This document shows positions 41,058 through 48,682 of a DNA stretch of 48,682 nt, in pieces. Below the pieces are notes generated by a model. The model had not been told where the DNA came from. It saw only the letters and a list, made by a program, of their open reading frames with translations, and did no database searches. The position numbers were made by a program, and so were the translations under genes. Source of the stretch: UBA1219 sp045601425. GTDB lineage: Bacteria > Bacteroidota > Bacteroidia > Bacteroidales > P3. Numbering within the stretch: position 1 is the stretch's first letter; the number at the start of each line of letters is the position of its first letter. Location: the NCBI GenBank assembly GCA_045601425.1, contig JAZRZP010000007.1, positions 1 through 48,682 on the forward strand, read 5' to 3'.

Positions 41058-41597
41058 ATGAGTAATAGAAATTTTTTATGCGTACCGGTGGCCATTCTGC
41101 TGGCTTGCGCTTCGTGTGGCAACAATTCACGTCAGGAATCTCTCGACAGGATAGCAAAAGTAGAGGACAGCATTGACATTCAGAACACTCTCGTTGATTC
41201 GGAAATGGGAATGAGGCTGATAGAAAACTACGTGAATTTTTCGTCGCAGTTTCCGCAAGACAGTCTGGCACCAGTTTTCTGGCACCGCGCTGCACAAGTA
41301 GCCGCCAATATTCACCGTCCGGATCTCGCCGTGCTTTATCTGGATACCGTAATCAATAATTATGCCGATTATAAGCAGCTTGCAGAGTGCTGTTTCTACA
41401 AGGGATTTGTTTTGGAAAACGTGGCTCACGATATCGAGAATGCCAGAATTGCCTACCAGACTTTTGTGGACAGGTACCCCGATGACCCTCTGGCAAAGGA
41501 CACCAGAGTATTGATTGAAAATCTGGGACTTTCGCCCGAAGAACTTCTGGCAAAGGTTCTGCAGAATGCTGATACTTCGGCTGTCGCAAATAATTGA
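41058..41597 (+). CDS. TPR-like lipoprotein of unknown function
   Basis: The 179-residue protein has a lipoprotein signal (lipobox-like LACASC near residue 20). Helical repeats of tetratricopeptide type follow (FWHRAAQVAANIHRPDLAVLYLDTVIN, then CFYKGFVLENVAHDIENARIAYQTFVDRYPDDPLAKDTRVLIENL). Such periplasmic-facing TPR lipoproteins commonly mediate protein contacts; no partner is evident. It lies 5 bases before recN. Confidence 0.75.
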   Translation: MSNRNFLCVPVAILLACASCGNNSRQESLDRIAKVEDSIDIQNTLVDSEMGMRLIENYVNFSSQFPQDSLAPVFWHRAAQVAANIHRPDLAVLYLDTVINNYADYKQLAECCFYKGFVLENVAHDIENARIAYQTFVDRYPDDPLAKDTRVLIENLGLSPEELLAKVLQNADTSAVANN

Positions 41598-41602
41598 AAC
41601 AG

Positions 41603-43255
41603 ATGCTGCTGCAACTTTCCATAGAGAATTACGCACTGATACAGTCTTTGCAGATATCGTTCAGCAAGGGCTTCACGGCAATTACCGGCGAAACCGGTGC
41701 GGGAAAATCCATTATTCTCGGAGCATTGGGCTTGCTTTTGGGACAACGTGCCGATACGCAGGTGCTTTCCGACAAAGAGAGAAAGTGCATCGTTGAGGCG
41801 TCTTTTGAAATTTCGGGTCTCGGACTCGAAAAGTATTTTGCCGACAACGATCTTGATTACGATGACAATCTGCTGATACGCAGGGAAATAGCACCTTCGG
41901 GGAAGTCTCGGGCCTTCGTCAACGATACCCCGGTGCAGTTGCAGATTCTGAAGGAAATAGGTCTGAAGATAATAGACATTCACTCTCAGCATCAGACGCT
42001 TACGCTGGTAAATCCCGACTTTCAGTTGCAGATTTTGGATATACTGTCGGATAACGCCGAGATAAGGAAGCAGTATGCCTCGGAATATGCCAGCCGCAAC
42101 ACCATCAAACATGAACTGTCGCGGCTTGAGGAACAGCGTGTGCTCGGCAGGAAGGAGAAAGATTACAATCAGTTCCTTTTCGATGAGCTCCAGAACGCAG
42201 GGCTTGCCGAAAACGAGCAGGAGGAACTTGAACAGGAACTGAAACTTCTGAGCAATGCCGAAAATATAAAGGAAATTTTTGCTTCCGTTCTGCAAAGTGC
42301 AGACAATCAGGAAGATTCGATATTGTCGAGACTTCAGTCGGTAAAGTCGCAGCTGTCGAGAATTTCATCGTGCAGTACCGAAATAGAAGCACTTTACAAA
42401 CGTACCGAATCGTGTATCATAGAACTTCGGGATATAGTGTCCGAAGTGGAAAAACTTGATTCGGATATTGTGTATTCGCCTCAACGACAGCAAGATATAT
42501 CGATGCGGCTTGACAATATATATAGGCTTCAGTCTAAACATTCGGTAAATACGATAACGGAACTTATTGAAATTCAGAAACAACTGGACGAAAAACTTCA
42601 GACAGTCTCAAATCTCGACCAAGATATTGAAAACCAGAAGAAGAAACTGTCCGAGTCCGAGTCAGTGCTTCGCGACCTTGCCGGAAAAATCACGCTTTCA
42701 CGCAAGCAGGCTGCCGTCTTTCTGGAAAAGCAGCTCATGTCGGTTCTCCCCAATTTGGGGATGAAAGACGCACGGCTTACAGTCGGTTTCGGTGTTTCGG
42801 AAAATCTTTTGCCGACAGGGTTTGATGAAATAGCATTCCTTTTCAGTGCCAACAGGGGAGGAGAACTTCGCGAAGTGGGCAAGGTGATTTCCGGAGGCGA
42901 ACTCTCGCGGCTCATGATTGCCGTTAAATCTCTGATAACGCGGACGAAACAGCTTCCAACCATCATTTTTGATGAGATAGACACTGGTGTCTCGGGCGAA
43001 ATCTCCGCAAAAGTGGCACGAATCATGGAAGAAATGTCGCAAACCACTCAGGTTATGGCAATAACGCACTTGCCTCAGATTGCCGCAAAGGCACGGAACC
43101 ACATGAAGGTCTTTAAGCAGACTTCGGATGAAAAAACATATACTTCAATTATGCAATTGTCGGAGAACCAGCGTGTTGAGGAAATTGCAAAAATGCTTTC
43201 ATCAGATAATCTGACACAATCGGCTTTGGCAACAGCAAAGGAATTAATGTCTTGA
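41603..43255 (+). CDS. recN: DNA repair protein RecN
   Basis: RecN is an SMC-like ATPase acting in double-strand break repair. The 550-residue protein starts MLLQLSIENYALIQSL (ATG 41603; a TTG at 41594 overlaps the previous stop). It has Walker A ITGETGAGKSIILGAL (about 28-43), DIHSQHQTLTL in the N-terminal lobe, and a long coiled-coil region (about 150-365). The C-terminal signature is VISGGELSRLMIAVK, Walker B TIIFDEIDTGVSG, and VMAITHLPQIAA. Confidence 0.96.
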   Translation: MLLQLSIENYALIQSLQISFSKGFTAITGETGAGKSIILGALGLLLGQRADTQVLSDKERKCIVEASFEISGLGLEKYFADNDLDYDDNLLIRREIAPSGKSRAFVNDTPVQLQILKEIGLKIIDIHSQHQTLTLVNPDFQLQILDILSDNAEIRKQYASEYASRNTIKHELSRLEEQRVLGRKEKDYNQFLFDELQNAGLAENEQEELEQELKLLSNAENIKEIFASVLQSADNQEDSILSRLQSVKSQLSRISSCSTEIEALYKRTESCIIELRDIVSEVEKLDSDIVYSPQRQQDISMRLDNIYRLQSKHSVNTITELIEIQKQLDEKLQTVSNLDQDIENQKKKLSESESVLRDLAGKITLSRKQAAVFLEKQLMSVLPNLGMKDARLTVGFGVSENLLPTGFDEIAFLFSANRGGELREVGKVISGGELSRLMIAVKSLITRTKQLPTIIFDEIDTGVSGEISAKVARIMEEMSQTTQVMAITHLPQIAAKARNHMKVFKQTSDEKTYTSIMQLSENQRVEEIAKMLSSDNLTQSALATAKELMS

Positions 43256-43259
43256 AAAT

Positions 43260-43979
43260 ATGGAAATTACAACGTTTTTACCGAGACTTTTTCTGGCACT
43301 TCTGCTTGGTGCAGGCATAGGTCTCGAGCGTCAGATAAAGCAGCGCAGTGCGGGACTCACAACCAATGCCCTTGTCTCTGTGGGCTCGTGTATTTTTGTG
43401 CTGATTTCAGTGATTGGTTTGAATTACGGTTCCGGCAACAATGACGCCATGCGTGTCGTAGGTCAGGTAGTTACCGGAATAGGCTTTTTGGGTGCAGGTG
43501 TCATCATGCGGGACGGATTCACCATTCACGGACTTAACACGGCAGCAACCATCTGGTGTTCGTCTGCGGTCGGTTGTCTGGCCGGATTCGGACTGTATCT
43601 CGAAGCTACCTTGGCCGCGGTCGCAGTAGTAGGCACCCATCTGGCACTGAAACCACTTTCGGATTTCTTTGACAGCCGTCCGCTCAAGTCAGTGGAAGTC
43701 AAGAATATAGGTTTCTCCCTCGCCATTGTTGCAAACCTTGATGATGAACTGAAGGTACGCCGCCTGCTTGTTGACACTTTGGCAAAATATGACAATGTTC
43801 AGCTTCAGAAAATGAAAACTACGCCCGATGCCGAAAAAAATAGGGTGGAAATATGTGCCGACGTTCTTTCTTACGACAACATATACCGCACCTCCCGCAA
43901 GTTGATGGATGAAATGTCGGGCAGCAGGTATATTATTGAAATTTCGACCCGTAAGATAATGCAACGTATTGAGAGATAG
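43260..43979 (+). CDS. MgtC/SapB family membrane protein
   Basis: The 239-residue protein has an N-terminal membrane domain of about four segments with the MgtC pattern: LFLALLLGAGIGLERQIKQRSAGLTTNALVSVGSCIFVLIS (about 10-50), VTGIGFLGAGVIMRDG and GLNTAATIWCSSAVGCLAG. A C-terminal cytoplasmic ACT-like domain follows (about 145-239). MgtC proteins affect Mg2+ homeostasis and, in pathogens, intracellular survival; the role in this organism is unknown. It starts 4 bases after recN. Confidence 0.9.
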   Translation: MEITTFLPRLFLALLLGAGIGLERQIKQRSAGLTTNALVSVGSCIFVLISVIGLNYGSGNNDAMRVVGQVVTGIGFLGAGVIMRDGFTIHGLNTAATIWCSSAVGCLAGFGLYLEATLAAVAVVGTHLALKPLSDFFDSRPLKSVEVKNIGFSLAIVANLDDELKVRRLLVDTLAKYDNVQLQKMKTTPDAEKNRVEICADVLSYDNIYRTSRKLMDEMSGSRYIIEISTRKIMQRIER

Positions 43980-44118
43980 CGTGTAGTATGGCAAACCATC
44001 TGCACGTGTTTCCCAGAACAGCGTCTTTGGAGGAAGGCAGAAGACTGAAAATATGTGCAAAATGTGAATTTTCGGATGAATACATCAAAAACCTTTGGGT
44101 GAAACGCGAATTTTTTCG

Positions 44119-44126
44119 TATCTTTG
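44119..44126 (+). promoter_or_regulatory. Candidate promoter for the LptF/LptG-type permease gene
   Basis: TATCTTTG in the context TCGTATCTTTGCA, with TTTG about 21 bases upstream (near 44094-44097), 65 bases before the ATG at 44191. Confidence 0.7.
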
Positions 44127-44190
44127 CAGGACGTTTGCGTTTTTCTGTTTTTGCGACAATTTGCAACGGTTCAATGTTTTGAGCAAAATA

Positions 44191-45276
44191 ATGAAAGAAC
44201 TTAAGATAATAGATAAGTACATTTTGAAGAAATTCATTGCCACATTCTGTCTGGCAATAGGACTTATCATTGTTATCATAATCATTTTCGACGTATCGGA
44301 AAAACTGGACGATTTTCTTGAAAACCGGGCACCGCTGCATCTCATCATCTTCCAGTATTACCTTAATTTTATCCCGAGTTTCATAAATCTTTTCAGCCCG
44401 CTGTTCGTGTTCATTTCCGTGGTTTATTTTTCGTCGAAAATGGCAGGAAACACCGAAGTCATAGCCATTTTGGGCAACGGCATTTCTTTCAGGCAGTTTC
44501 TGAAACCCTATATCATCGGTTCCATAGGAATAGCTTTCGTGATACTCATATTGGGCAATTTCGTGATACCGGTCAACAATACCTATGTCACTGATTTCGA
44601 ACGCAAGTATGTGAAAAACGCCTATCACAACAGCATGACAAACATTCACATACAGTACCGGAAAGGGCATCAGATTTACGTCGAGAGTTTCGACAACCGC
44701 AACAACGTGGGAGTACGCTATACAGAGGAGTTTTTCGACGGCAAGTCCATGAACATGAAGATTACTGCCGACCAGATTTCCTACGACTCGCTTCAGGGCA
44801 AATGGCATGCCTACCACTATACACGCCGTACCATGTCGGGTCTCAGGGAATCTCTCTACCAGACCAACGATACGCTGATAACAGTCCCCATACAGCCTTC
44901 GGAATTCAATATCAACTACGAAAACGTTGAAACCATGAATTTCTTCAAGCTCCGCCGGTTCATAAAACAGGAAGAACTTCGCGGCTCAAGTCTTGTGGGA
45001 AGCTACCGCATTGAACTTTACCAGCGGCTTCTGAACCCGTTGGCCATCGTGATAATGACACTTATCGGAGTCGCCATTTCAACCCAGAAGCGGCGCGGCG
45101 GAATGGGACTGCACCTCGCTCTTGGAATATCCATAGCATTCGCCTTCGTCATATTCATGAAAGTGTCAACCGTTTTTGCCACCGAAGGCAACCTGAGCCC
45201 GTTACTTGCAGTACTTTTGCCGATAATGATTTTCGGCTTCGCTGCCTTCATTCTGATTAAAAAAGCACCGAAATAA
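44191..45276 (+). CDS. LptF/LptG-type (YjgP/YjgQ) LPS export permease
   Basis: The 361-residue inner membrane protein has six predicted membrane segments, three at the N-terminus (from about residues 12-35, 55-80, 100-120) and three at the C-terminus (about 275-360). A periplasmic beta-jellyroll region lies between them (about 125-265). Family marks are IIDKYILKKFIATFC at the start and LYQRLLNPLAIVIMTLIGVAIST at the fourth segment. It acts with LptB to extract LPS from the inner membrane. LptF versus LptG cannot be decided here. The start at 44191 follows the promoter at 44119; the longer frame from 44095 crosses it. Confidence 0.88.
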   Translation: MKELKIIDKYILKKFIATFCLAIGLIIVIIIIFDVSEKLDDFLENRAPLHLIIFQYYLNFIPSFINLFSPLFVFISVVYFSSKMAGNTEVIAILGNGISFRQFLKPYIIGSIGIAFVILILGNFVIPVNNTYVTDFERKYVKNAYHNSMTNIHIQYRKGHQIYVESFDNRNNVGVRYTEEFFDGKSMNMKITADQISYDSLQGKWHAYHYTRRTMSGLRESLYQTNDTLITVPIQPSEFNINYENVETMNFFKLRRFIKQEELRGSSLVGSYRIELYQRLLNPLAIVIMTLIGVAISTQKRRGGMGLHLALGISIAFAFVIFMKVSTVFATEGNLSPLLAVLLPIMIFGFAAFILIKKAPK

Positions 45277-46799
45277 TGTTCCGCATCACCAACCATATTG
45301 CCCGTTCATTTATGCTGAAACGTTTCGGCAAGGTGGAACATTGTATGGAAAACCCTGCCGAAGTGCAGAATTCGGTTTTCAAGAGCCTGATAGCCATCGG
45401 ACAGGACAGCCTCTGGGGTAAAAAATACCATTATCAGGACATAAAGTCATGGGACGATTACGACCGTACCGTCCCCGTCAATACTTACGATGACCTTTTC
45501 CCGTACATAGAAAGGTTGCTCAAAGGAGAACGGTACGTGCTGTGCAACAAGCCGGTCTGCTGGTTTTCAAAGTCATCGGGAACCACAGGCAGTGCCAGCA
45601 AGTTCATACCAATGACCCGTGATGCCCTTGAAAAATGCCATTACAAAGGCGGCAAGGACATGGTGGCCATTTACTGCAACATGTTCCCCAATACAAACCT
45701 TTTTACCGGCTACAACATAGCTTTGGGAGGCAGCCGCCAGCAGACTCTTGACAGCAGTATATTCTGCGGCGACCTTTCGGCAATACTCATGGACAACCTG
45801 CCTTTTTGGGCGGAGCTTTTCCGCTACCCCAAAAAGAAAGTCGCACTGATGAGCGAATGGCAGGAAAAACTGCAGATGCTGGTCAGGACTACGGAAAACC
45901 GTAATATCGTCAGCCTTTCGGGTGTGCCTTCTTGGATGTCTCTTCTGTTGCAGAACGTTTTGGAACATACGGGAAAGAAATCAATATCCGATGTCTGGCC
46001 GAACCTTGAGGCTTATTTCACAGGCGGAGTACATTTTGAGCCTTATCAGGAAAAATTCAAACACCTGATAGCTTCAGATTCAATAAACTACATAAACACC
46101 TACAACGCTTCGGAAGGATTTTTCGGCGTGCAGGACCAGATCGGCAACAGCGACATACTACTCTTTCTCGACAATGGAATTTTTTACGAATTCATGCCGG
46201 TAACCGAATTGGGAAAGGAAAAACCGACCATCGTACCGCTCGAGGGAGTGAAAACCGGAGAAAACTATGCAATGCTGATAAGTACCAACGCCGGACTCTG
46301 GCGTTACCTCATCGGCGACACCGTAAGCTTCTCCTCTACGGCACCATACAGGATAAGAATCACTGGACGAACCAAGAATTTCATCAACGTATGCGGCGAG
46401 GAACTCATAGTGGACAATGCCATAAAAGCAATGGAGAATACCTGTATGCAGATGGGGTGCGAAGTCAATGAGTTCTCGGCGGCTCCATGCTTCTCGGATA
46501 TGGGGCAGCCGGTCGGTCACCAGTGGGTTGTTGAATTTGAGAGAGAACCGGCTGATTTTGACGCTTTCGCCAAACTCCTCGACAATGAACTTCAGAAACA
46601 GAATACCGATTATCAGGCAAAACGCTATAAAGATTTGATATTCAAAGAACTGAAACTCGAAGTAGTCCCTCGCGGAACATTCTACGAGTGGCAGAAGAAA
46701 AATAACCGTTTGGGAGGCCAATACAAGGTCGCAAGGCTTTCCAACAGCAGAAACTTACTTGACGACCTTTTGCTAATAGCCAAAAATATTCAGAAATGA
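45276..46799 (+). CDS. GH3 auxin-responsive-promoter-family acyl-adenylating enzyme
   Basis: The 507-residue protein belongs to the GH3 branch of the ANL adenylating superfamily. In plants GH3 enzymes join amino acids to acyl acids; bacterial members are mostly uncharacterised. Visible marks are the phosphate-binding FSKSSGTTGSASKFIPMT (about 96-113), NTYNASEGFFGVQ (about 273-285), YLIGDTVSF (about 345-353) and ITGRTKNFINVCGEELI (about 363-379, hinge to C-terminal domain). It overlaps the permease stop by one base and sufE by 4 bases, so it is translated as part of that operon. Substrate is unknown. Confidence 0.88.
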   Translation: MFRITNHIARSFMLKRFGKVEHCMENPAEVQNSVFKSLIAIGQDSLWGKKYHYQDIKSWDDYDRTVPVNTYDDLFPYIERLLKGERYVLCNKPVCWFSKSSGTTGSASKFIPMTRDALEKCHYKGGKDMVAIYCNMFPNTNLFTGYNIALGGSRQQTLDSSIFCGDLSAILMDNLPFWAELFRYPKKKVALMSEWQEKLQMLVRTTENRNIVSLSGVPSWMSLLLQNVLEHTGKKSISDVWPNLEAYFTGGVHFEPYQEKFKHLIASDSINYINTYNASEGFFGVQDQIGNSDILLFLDNGIFYEFMPVTELGKEKPTIVPLEGVKTGENYAMLISTNAGLWRYLIGDTVSFSSTAPYRIRITGRTKNFINVCGEELIVDNAIKAMENTCMQMGCEVNEFSAAPCFSDMGQPVGHQWVVEFEREPADFDAFAKLLDNELQKQNTDYQAKRYKDLIFKELKLEVVPRGTFYEWQKKNNRLGGQYKVARLSNSRNLLDDLLLIAKNIQK

Positions 46800-47215
46800 C
46801 AATACAGGAAATTGAAAATCAGATAATTGACGAATTCGATAATTTCGATGACTGGTTGGACCGCTACAACTATATAATTGAAATGGGTAAGGAATGTCCG
46901 CAGATCGATGAGTCCGGAAAAACCGACGACAACCTCATAAAAGGTTGCCAGTCGAAAGTGTGGCTCGATGCGAAACTGGAGAACGGCAGAATACGTTTCA
47001 AAGGCGACAGCGATGCTATCATAACGCGAGGCATTGTCTCCCTGCTGATTCGTGTTCTGGACAATCAGACTCCTGCCGACATCCTGAATGCCGACCTGTC
47101 CTTCATAGAAAAAATAGGTCTCAAGGAACACCTCTCTCCAACACGTTCCAACGGCCTTACCGCAATGATTAAACAAATGAAAATTTACGCATTAGCATTT
47201 CAGGCAAAAATATGA
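46796..47215 (+). CDS. sufE: SufE family cysteine desulfuration protein
   Basis: SufE accepts sulfur from SufS and passes it to the SUF iron-sulfur scaffold. The 139-residue protein has DWLDRYNYIIEMGKECPQID (about 18-37) and the active-site KGCQSKVWL (about 49-57, Cys is the persulfide carrier), ending LKEHLSPTRSNGLTAMIKQMK, typical of SufE. It overlaps the next gene by 4 bases (ATGA), linking two FeS-assembly genes. Confidence 0.95.
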   Translation: MTIQEIENQIIDEFDNFDDWLDRYNYIIEMGKECPQIDESGKTDDNLIKGCQSKVWLDAKLENGRIRFKGDSDAIITRGIVSLLIRVLDNQTPADILNADLSFIEKIGLKEHLSPTRSNGLTAMIKQMKIYALAFQAKI

Positions 47216-47538
47216 AACCAACAAAAGAAACGATATATTCGGCAGCGGTAGATGCAATAAAAACCGTTTATGACCCCGAAATACCGGTCAACATATATGA
47301 CCTCGGACTGATTTATGGGCTCAATATCAACAAGGCCCATGAAGTGTATGTCAAGATGACTTTCACCGCTCCCAACTGTCCTATGGCTGACGAGGTCATG
47401 GCCGAGCTCAAGGCTGCCGTCGAAAACACTCCGGGGGTCAAGGGCTGCAGCATAGAGCTTACTTTCGATCCCGTGTGGGACCAGAGCCTTTTGTCGGACG
47501 AGGCGCGCGTCGCCCTTGGATGGGATCCAGAACTGTAA
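47212..47538 (+). CDS. DUF59/MIP18-family protein (SufT/PaaD-like)
   Basis: The 108-residue protein has the family motif DPEIPVNIYDLGLIYG (about 21-36), TFTAPNCPMADEV (about 50-62, conserved Cys) and ELTFDPVWDQSLLSDEARVALGW. Family members help insert FeS clusters, and the coupling to sufE supports that role. Composition changes within the gene: the first 130 bases are about 40-43 percent GC by hand count, the last 150 about 63 percent. The frame is unbroken, so the protein is plausible, but the DNA may be a join of two sources. Confidence 0.9.
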   Translation: MKPTKETIYSAAVDAIKTVYDPEIPVNIYDLGLIYGLNINKAHEVYVKMTFTAPNCPMADEVMAELKAAVENTPGVKGCSIELTFDPVWDQSLLSDEARVALGWDPEL

Positions 47539-47960
47539 TGGCTGCGGCTGACCTCTATCTTGCCCTCGGTTCCAACCTGGGCGATCGCATGGGCAATCTC
47601 CAGACAGCTCTGGAGATGCTTGAAACAGCCCTTGGAACGCCCTGTGATGCCATTTCTCCTGTTCTTGAGACTGAGGCGATCGGATTTGAAGGCCCGGCGT
47701 TCCTCAACTGCGTGGCCCGTTACAAGTCATCGAAATCCCCTCTCGGCATACTCAGGATATGCAAGGACATAGAGCGCCCAATGGGCCGCACTGACGTGCC
47801 TGAATATGCCGATGGCGGCAGCAGGATATATCACGACAGAATCATCGACATAGACATCCTGAAGTATGGCAGACGGAGGGTTGACACTCCTGAATTGACA
47901 ATTCCTCATCCTCAGGTCGAAACAAGGCCATACATTAAGGAACTTTTACTACTTTTGTAA
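47538..47960 (+). CDS. folK: 2-amino-4-hydroxy-6-hydroxymethyldihydropteridine diphosphokinase
   Basis: FolK transfers pyrophosphate to 6-hydroxymethyl-dihydropterin in folate synthesis. From MAAADLYLALGSNLGDR (ATG 47538, sharing one base with the previous stop) the protein has 140 residues. Motifs are LALGSNLGDR, GPAFLNCVARY, ERPMGRTD (in place of the more usual E..LGR) and SRIYHDRIIDIDILKYG, ending IPHPQVETRPYIKELL. GC is about 55-58 percent and AGG arginine codons are frequent, unlike the genes before 47200. Confidence 0.93.
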   Translation: MAAADLYLALGSNLGDRMGNLQTALEMLETALGTPCDAISPVLETEAIGFEGPAFLNCVARYKSSKSPLGILRICKDIERPMGRTDVPEYADGGSRIYHDRIIDIDILKYGRRRVDTPELTIPHPQVETRPYIKELLLLL

Positions 47961-47985
47961 GATTTTACGTTTTAGTTAGATAGTT

Positions 47986-48682
47986 ATGACACAGGACGAA
48001 CTTTTCAAAGTACTGGTTGCCCACTGCAAAGAGTACGGTTTCATCTTCCCTTCAAGCGAGATTTACGATGGTCTGGCCGCAGTCTATGACTATGGCCAGA
48101 TGGGTTCTGAGCTCAAGACCAATATCAAGCAGTATTGGTGGAACGCAATGACCCGCCTTCACGAGAATATCGTAGGCATCGACTCATGCATTTTCATGCA
48201 TCCTACCATCTGGAAGGCTTCCGGACACGTCGATGCGTTCAACGATCCCCTCATCGACAACAAGGACAGCAAGAAGCGCTACCGCGCTGACGTCCTCATC
48301 GAGGATTACCTCGGCAAGCTCGAGGAAAAAGTCAACAAGGAGGTGGAAAAGGGCCGCAGGAAGTTCGGCGAGAACTTCGACGAGGCACAGTTCCGCGCCA
48401 CCAACCCCAACGTGAAGAGGGAGCAGGCCAAATGGGACGAGATCCACAACCGCTATGTGGCTGCAGAACAGGCAAATGACTTCAAGGAATACCGTCAGAT
48501 CATAATTGACAACAATGTGGTATGCCCCATCAGCGGCACCTGCAACTGGACAGATGTAAGGCAGTTCAACCTTATGTTCAGCACCCAGTTCGGCAACACC
48601 GGAGAAGATACGGCAGTCCTTTATCTGCGCCCCGAAACAGCCCAGGGCATATTCGTGAACTACCTCAACGTGCAGAAGACCG
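47986..48682 (+). CDS. glyS: Glycyl-tRNA synthetase, alpha2 type (5' part; runs off the window)
   Basis: Charges tRNA-Gly. ATG at 47986 opens a frame that continues to the end of the window (232 codons). Marks of the single-chain class II enzyme are ELFKVLVAHCKEYGFIFPSSEIYDGLAAVYDYGQMGSELK at the N-terminus, WKASGHVDAFNDPLIDNK (about residues 77-94), a helical insertion (about 105-165), CPISGTCNWTDVRQFNLMF and LRPETAQGIF (motif 2 start) near the edge. AAG lysine codons dominate, unlike the genes left of 47200. Confidence 0.95.
   Translation, partial: MTQDELFKVLVAHCKEYGFIFPSSEIYDGLAAVYDYGQMGSELKTNIKQYWWNAMTRLHENIVGIDSCIFMHPTIWKASGHVDAFNDPLIDNKDSKKRYRADVLIEDYLGKLEEKVNKEVEKGRRKFGENFDEAQFRATNPNVKREQAKWDEIHNRYVAAEQANDFKEYRQIIIDNNVVCPISGTCNWTDVRQFNLMFSTQFGNTGEDTAVLYLRPETAQGIFVNYLNVQKT

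Noticed and set aside
43988..44182. 64-codon frame with a CAKC motif between mgtC-like and the permease gene
   Set aside because: The promoter of the permease gene lies inside it and no family resemblance was seen.

Overview
The window comes from a member of the phylum Bacteroidota, most likely the order Bacteroidales. The evidence is: type IX secretion sorting domains of both kinds (type B tail at 1-134, type A tail on the 4242-5942 protein); a PorT-like protein (32589-33302); the long Bacteroidota form of NusB; the short ProS; a YbbR-like/CoaE pair; and at least 15 copies of the Bacteroidota -7 promoter element TAnnTTTG, usually within a longer TCGTAnCTTTGCA context. Most of the window is ordinary chromosomal housekeeping sequence of moderate GC.

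Layout. 1-134: end of a T9SS cargo protein. 169-3056 (minus): apbE, yicC and a PfkB-type kinase, closely spaced. 3169-4167: GT9 glycosyltransferase, divergent from apbE. 4242-5942 (minus): T9SS cargo with repeated Cys/Trp modules. 6387-7010: rsmG. 7011-8270: an accessory patch with a gene remnant, a compact candidate small RNA with its own promoter and terminator, and an AT-rich phage/toxin-like ORF. 8275-9750 (minus): proS. 9900-13272: a Tyr/His/Trp-rich repetitive exported protein and a FadL-type barrel. 13423-15381: exbB-exbD-tonB. 15393-17216: truA, an unknown gene, a WbqC-like gene. 17282-19460: nadE, divergent from a Bcp-type peroxiredoxin. 19853-21874: Mpv17/PMP22-like membrane protein and a porin-like barrel. 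21978-29191: nusB, DUF1573 lipoprotein, yajC, YbbR-like, coaE, a NagZ-type hydrolase fused to a serine hydrolase, and a TerB/J-domain protein. 29192-33302 (minus): coaBC, two identical tRNA-Lys genes, a flavin oxidoreductase, PorT-like. 33415-36557: ligA, hemW. 36608-39845: pyr leader, pyrB, pyrI, then pckA. 40028-48682: ruvX, def, a lipoprotein, recN, mgtC-like, an LptF/LptG permease, a GH3-family adenylating enzyme, sufE, a DUF59 gene, folK and the start of glyS.

The most interesting signal is the region in front of pyrBI (36608-36747). It has a TAnnTTTG promoter, a 25-codon leader ORF, a small hairpin, a U-rich stretch and an intrinsic terminator whose 5' arm begins six bases after the leader stop. 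This is the arrangement of a transcription-translation coupled attenuator like that of enterobacterial pyrBI, built here from unrelated sequence in a Bacteroidota genome. Others worth a second look: the candidate small RNA at about 7316-7385 lying antisense to the 3' end of a toxin-like ORF; a NadE whose glutaminase domain lacks two of three catalytic residues; a PfkB-type kinase with no ATG, GTG or TTG at its conserved N-terminus; the Tyr/His/Trp-rich repetitive surface protein; and a change of composition inside the DUF59 gene (about 47300-47400) that may be an assembly junction.

All calls were made by reading sequence and translations. No database search, fold prediction or expression data were used.
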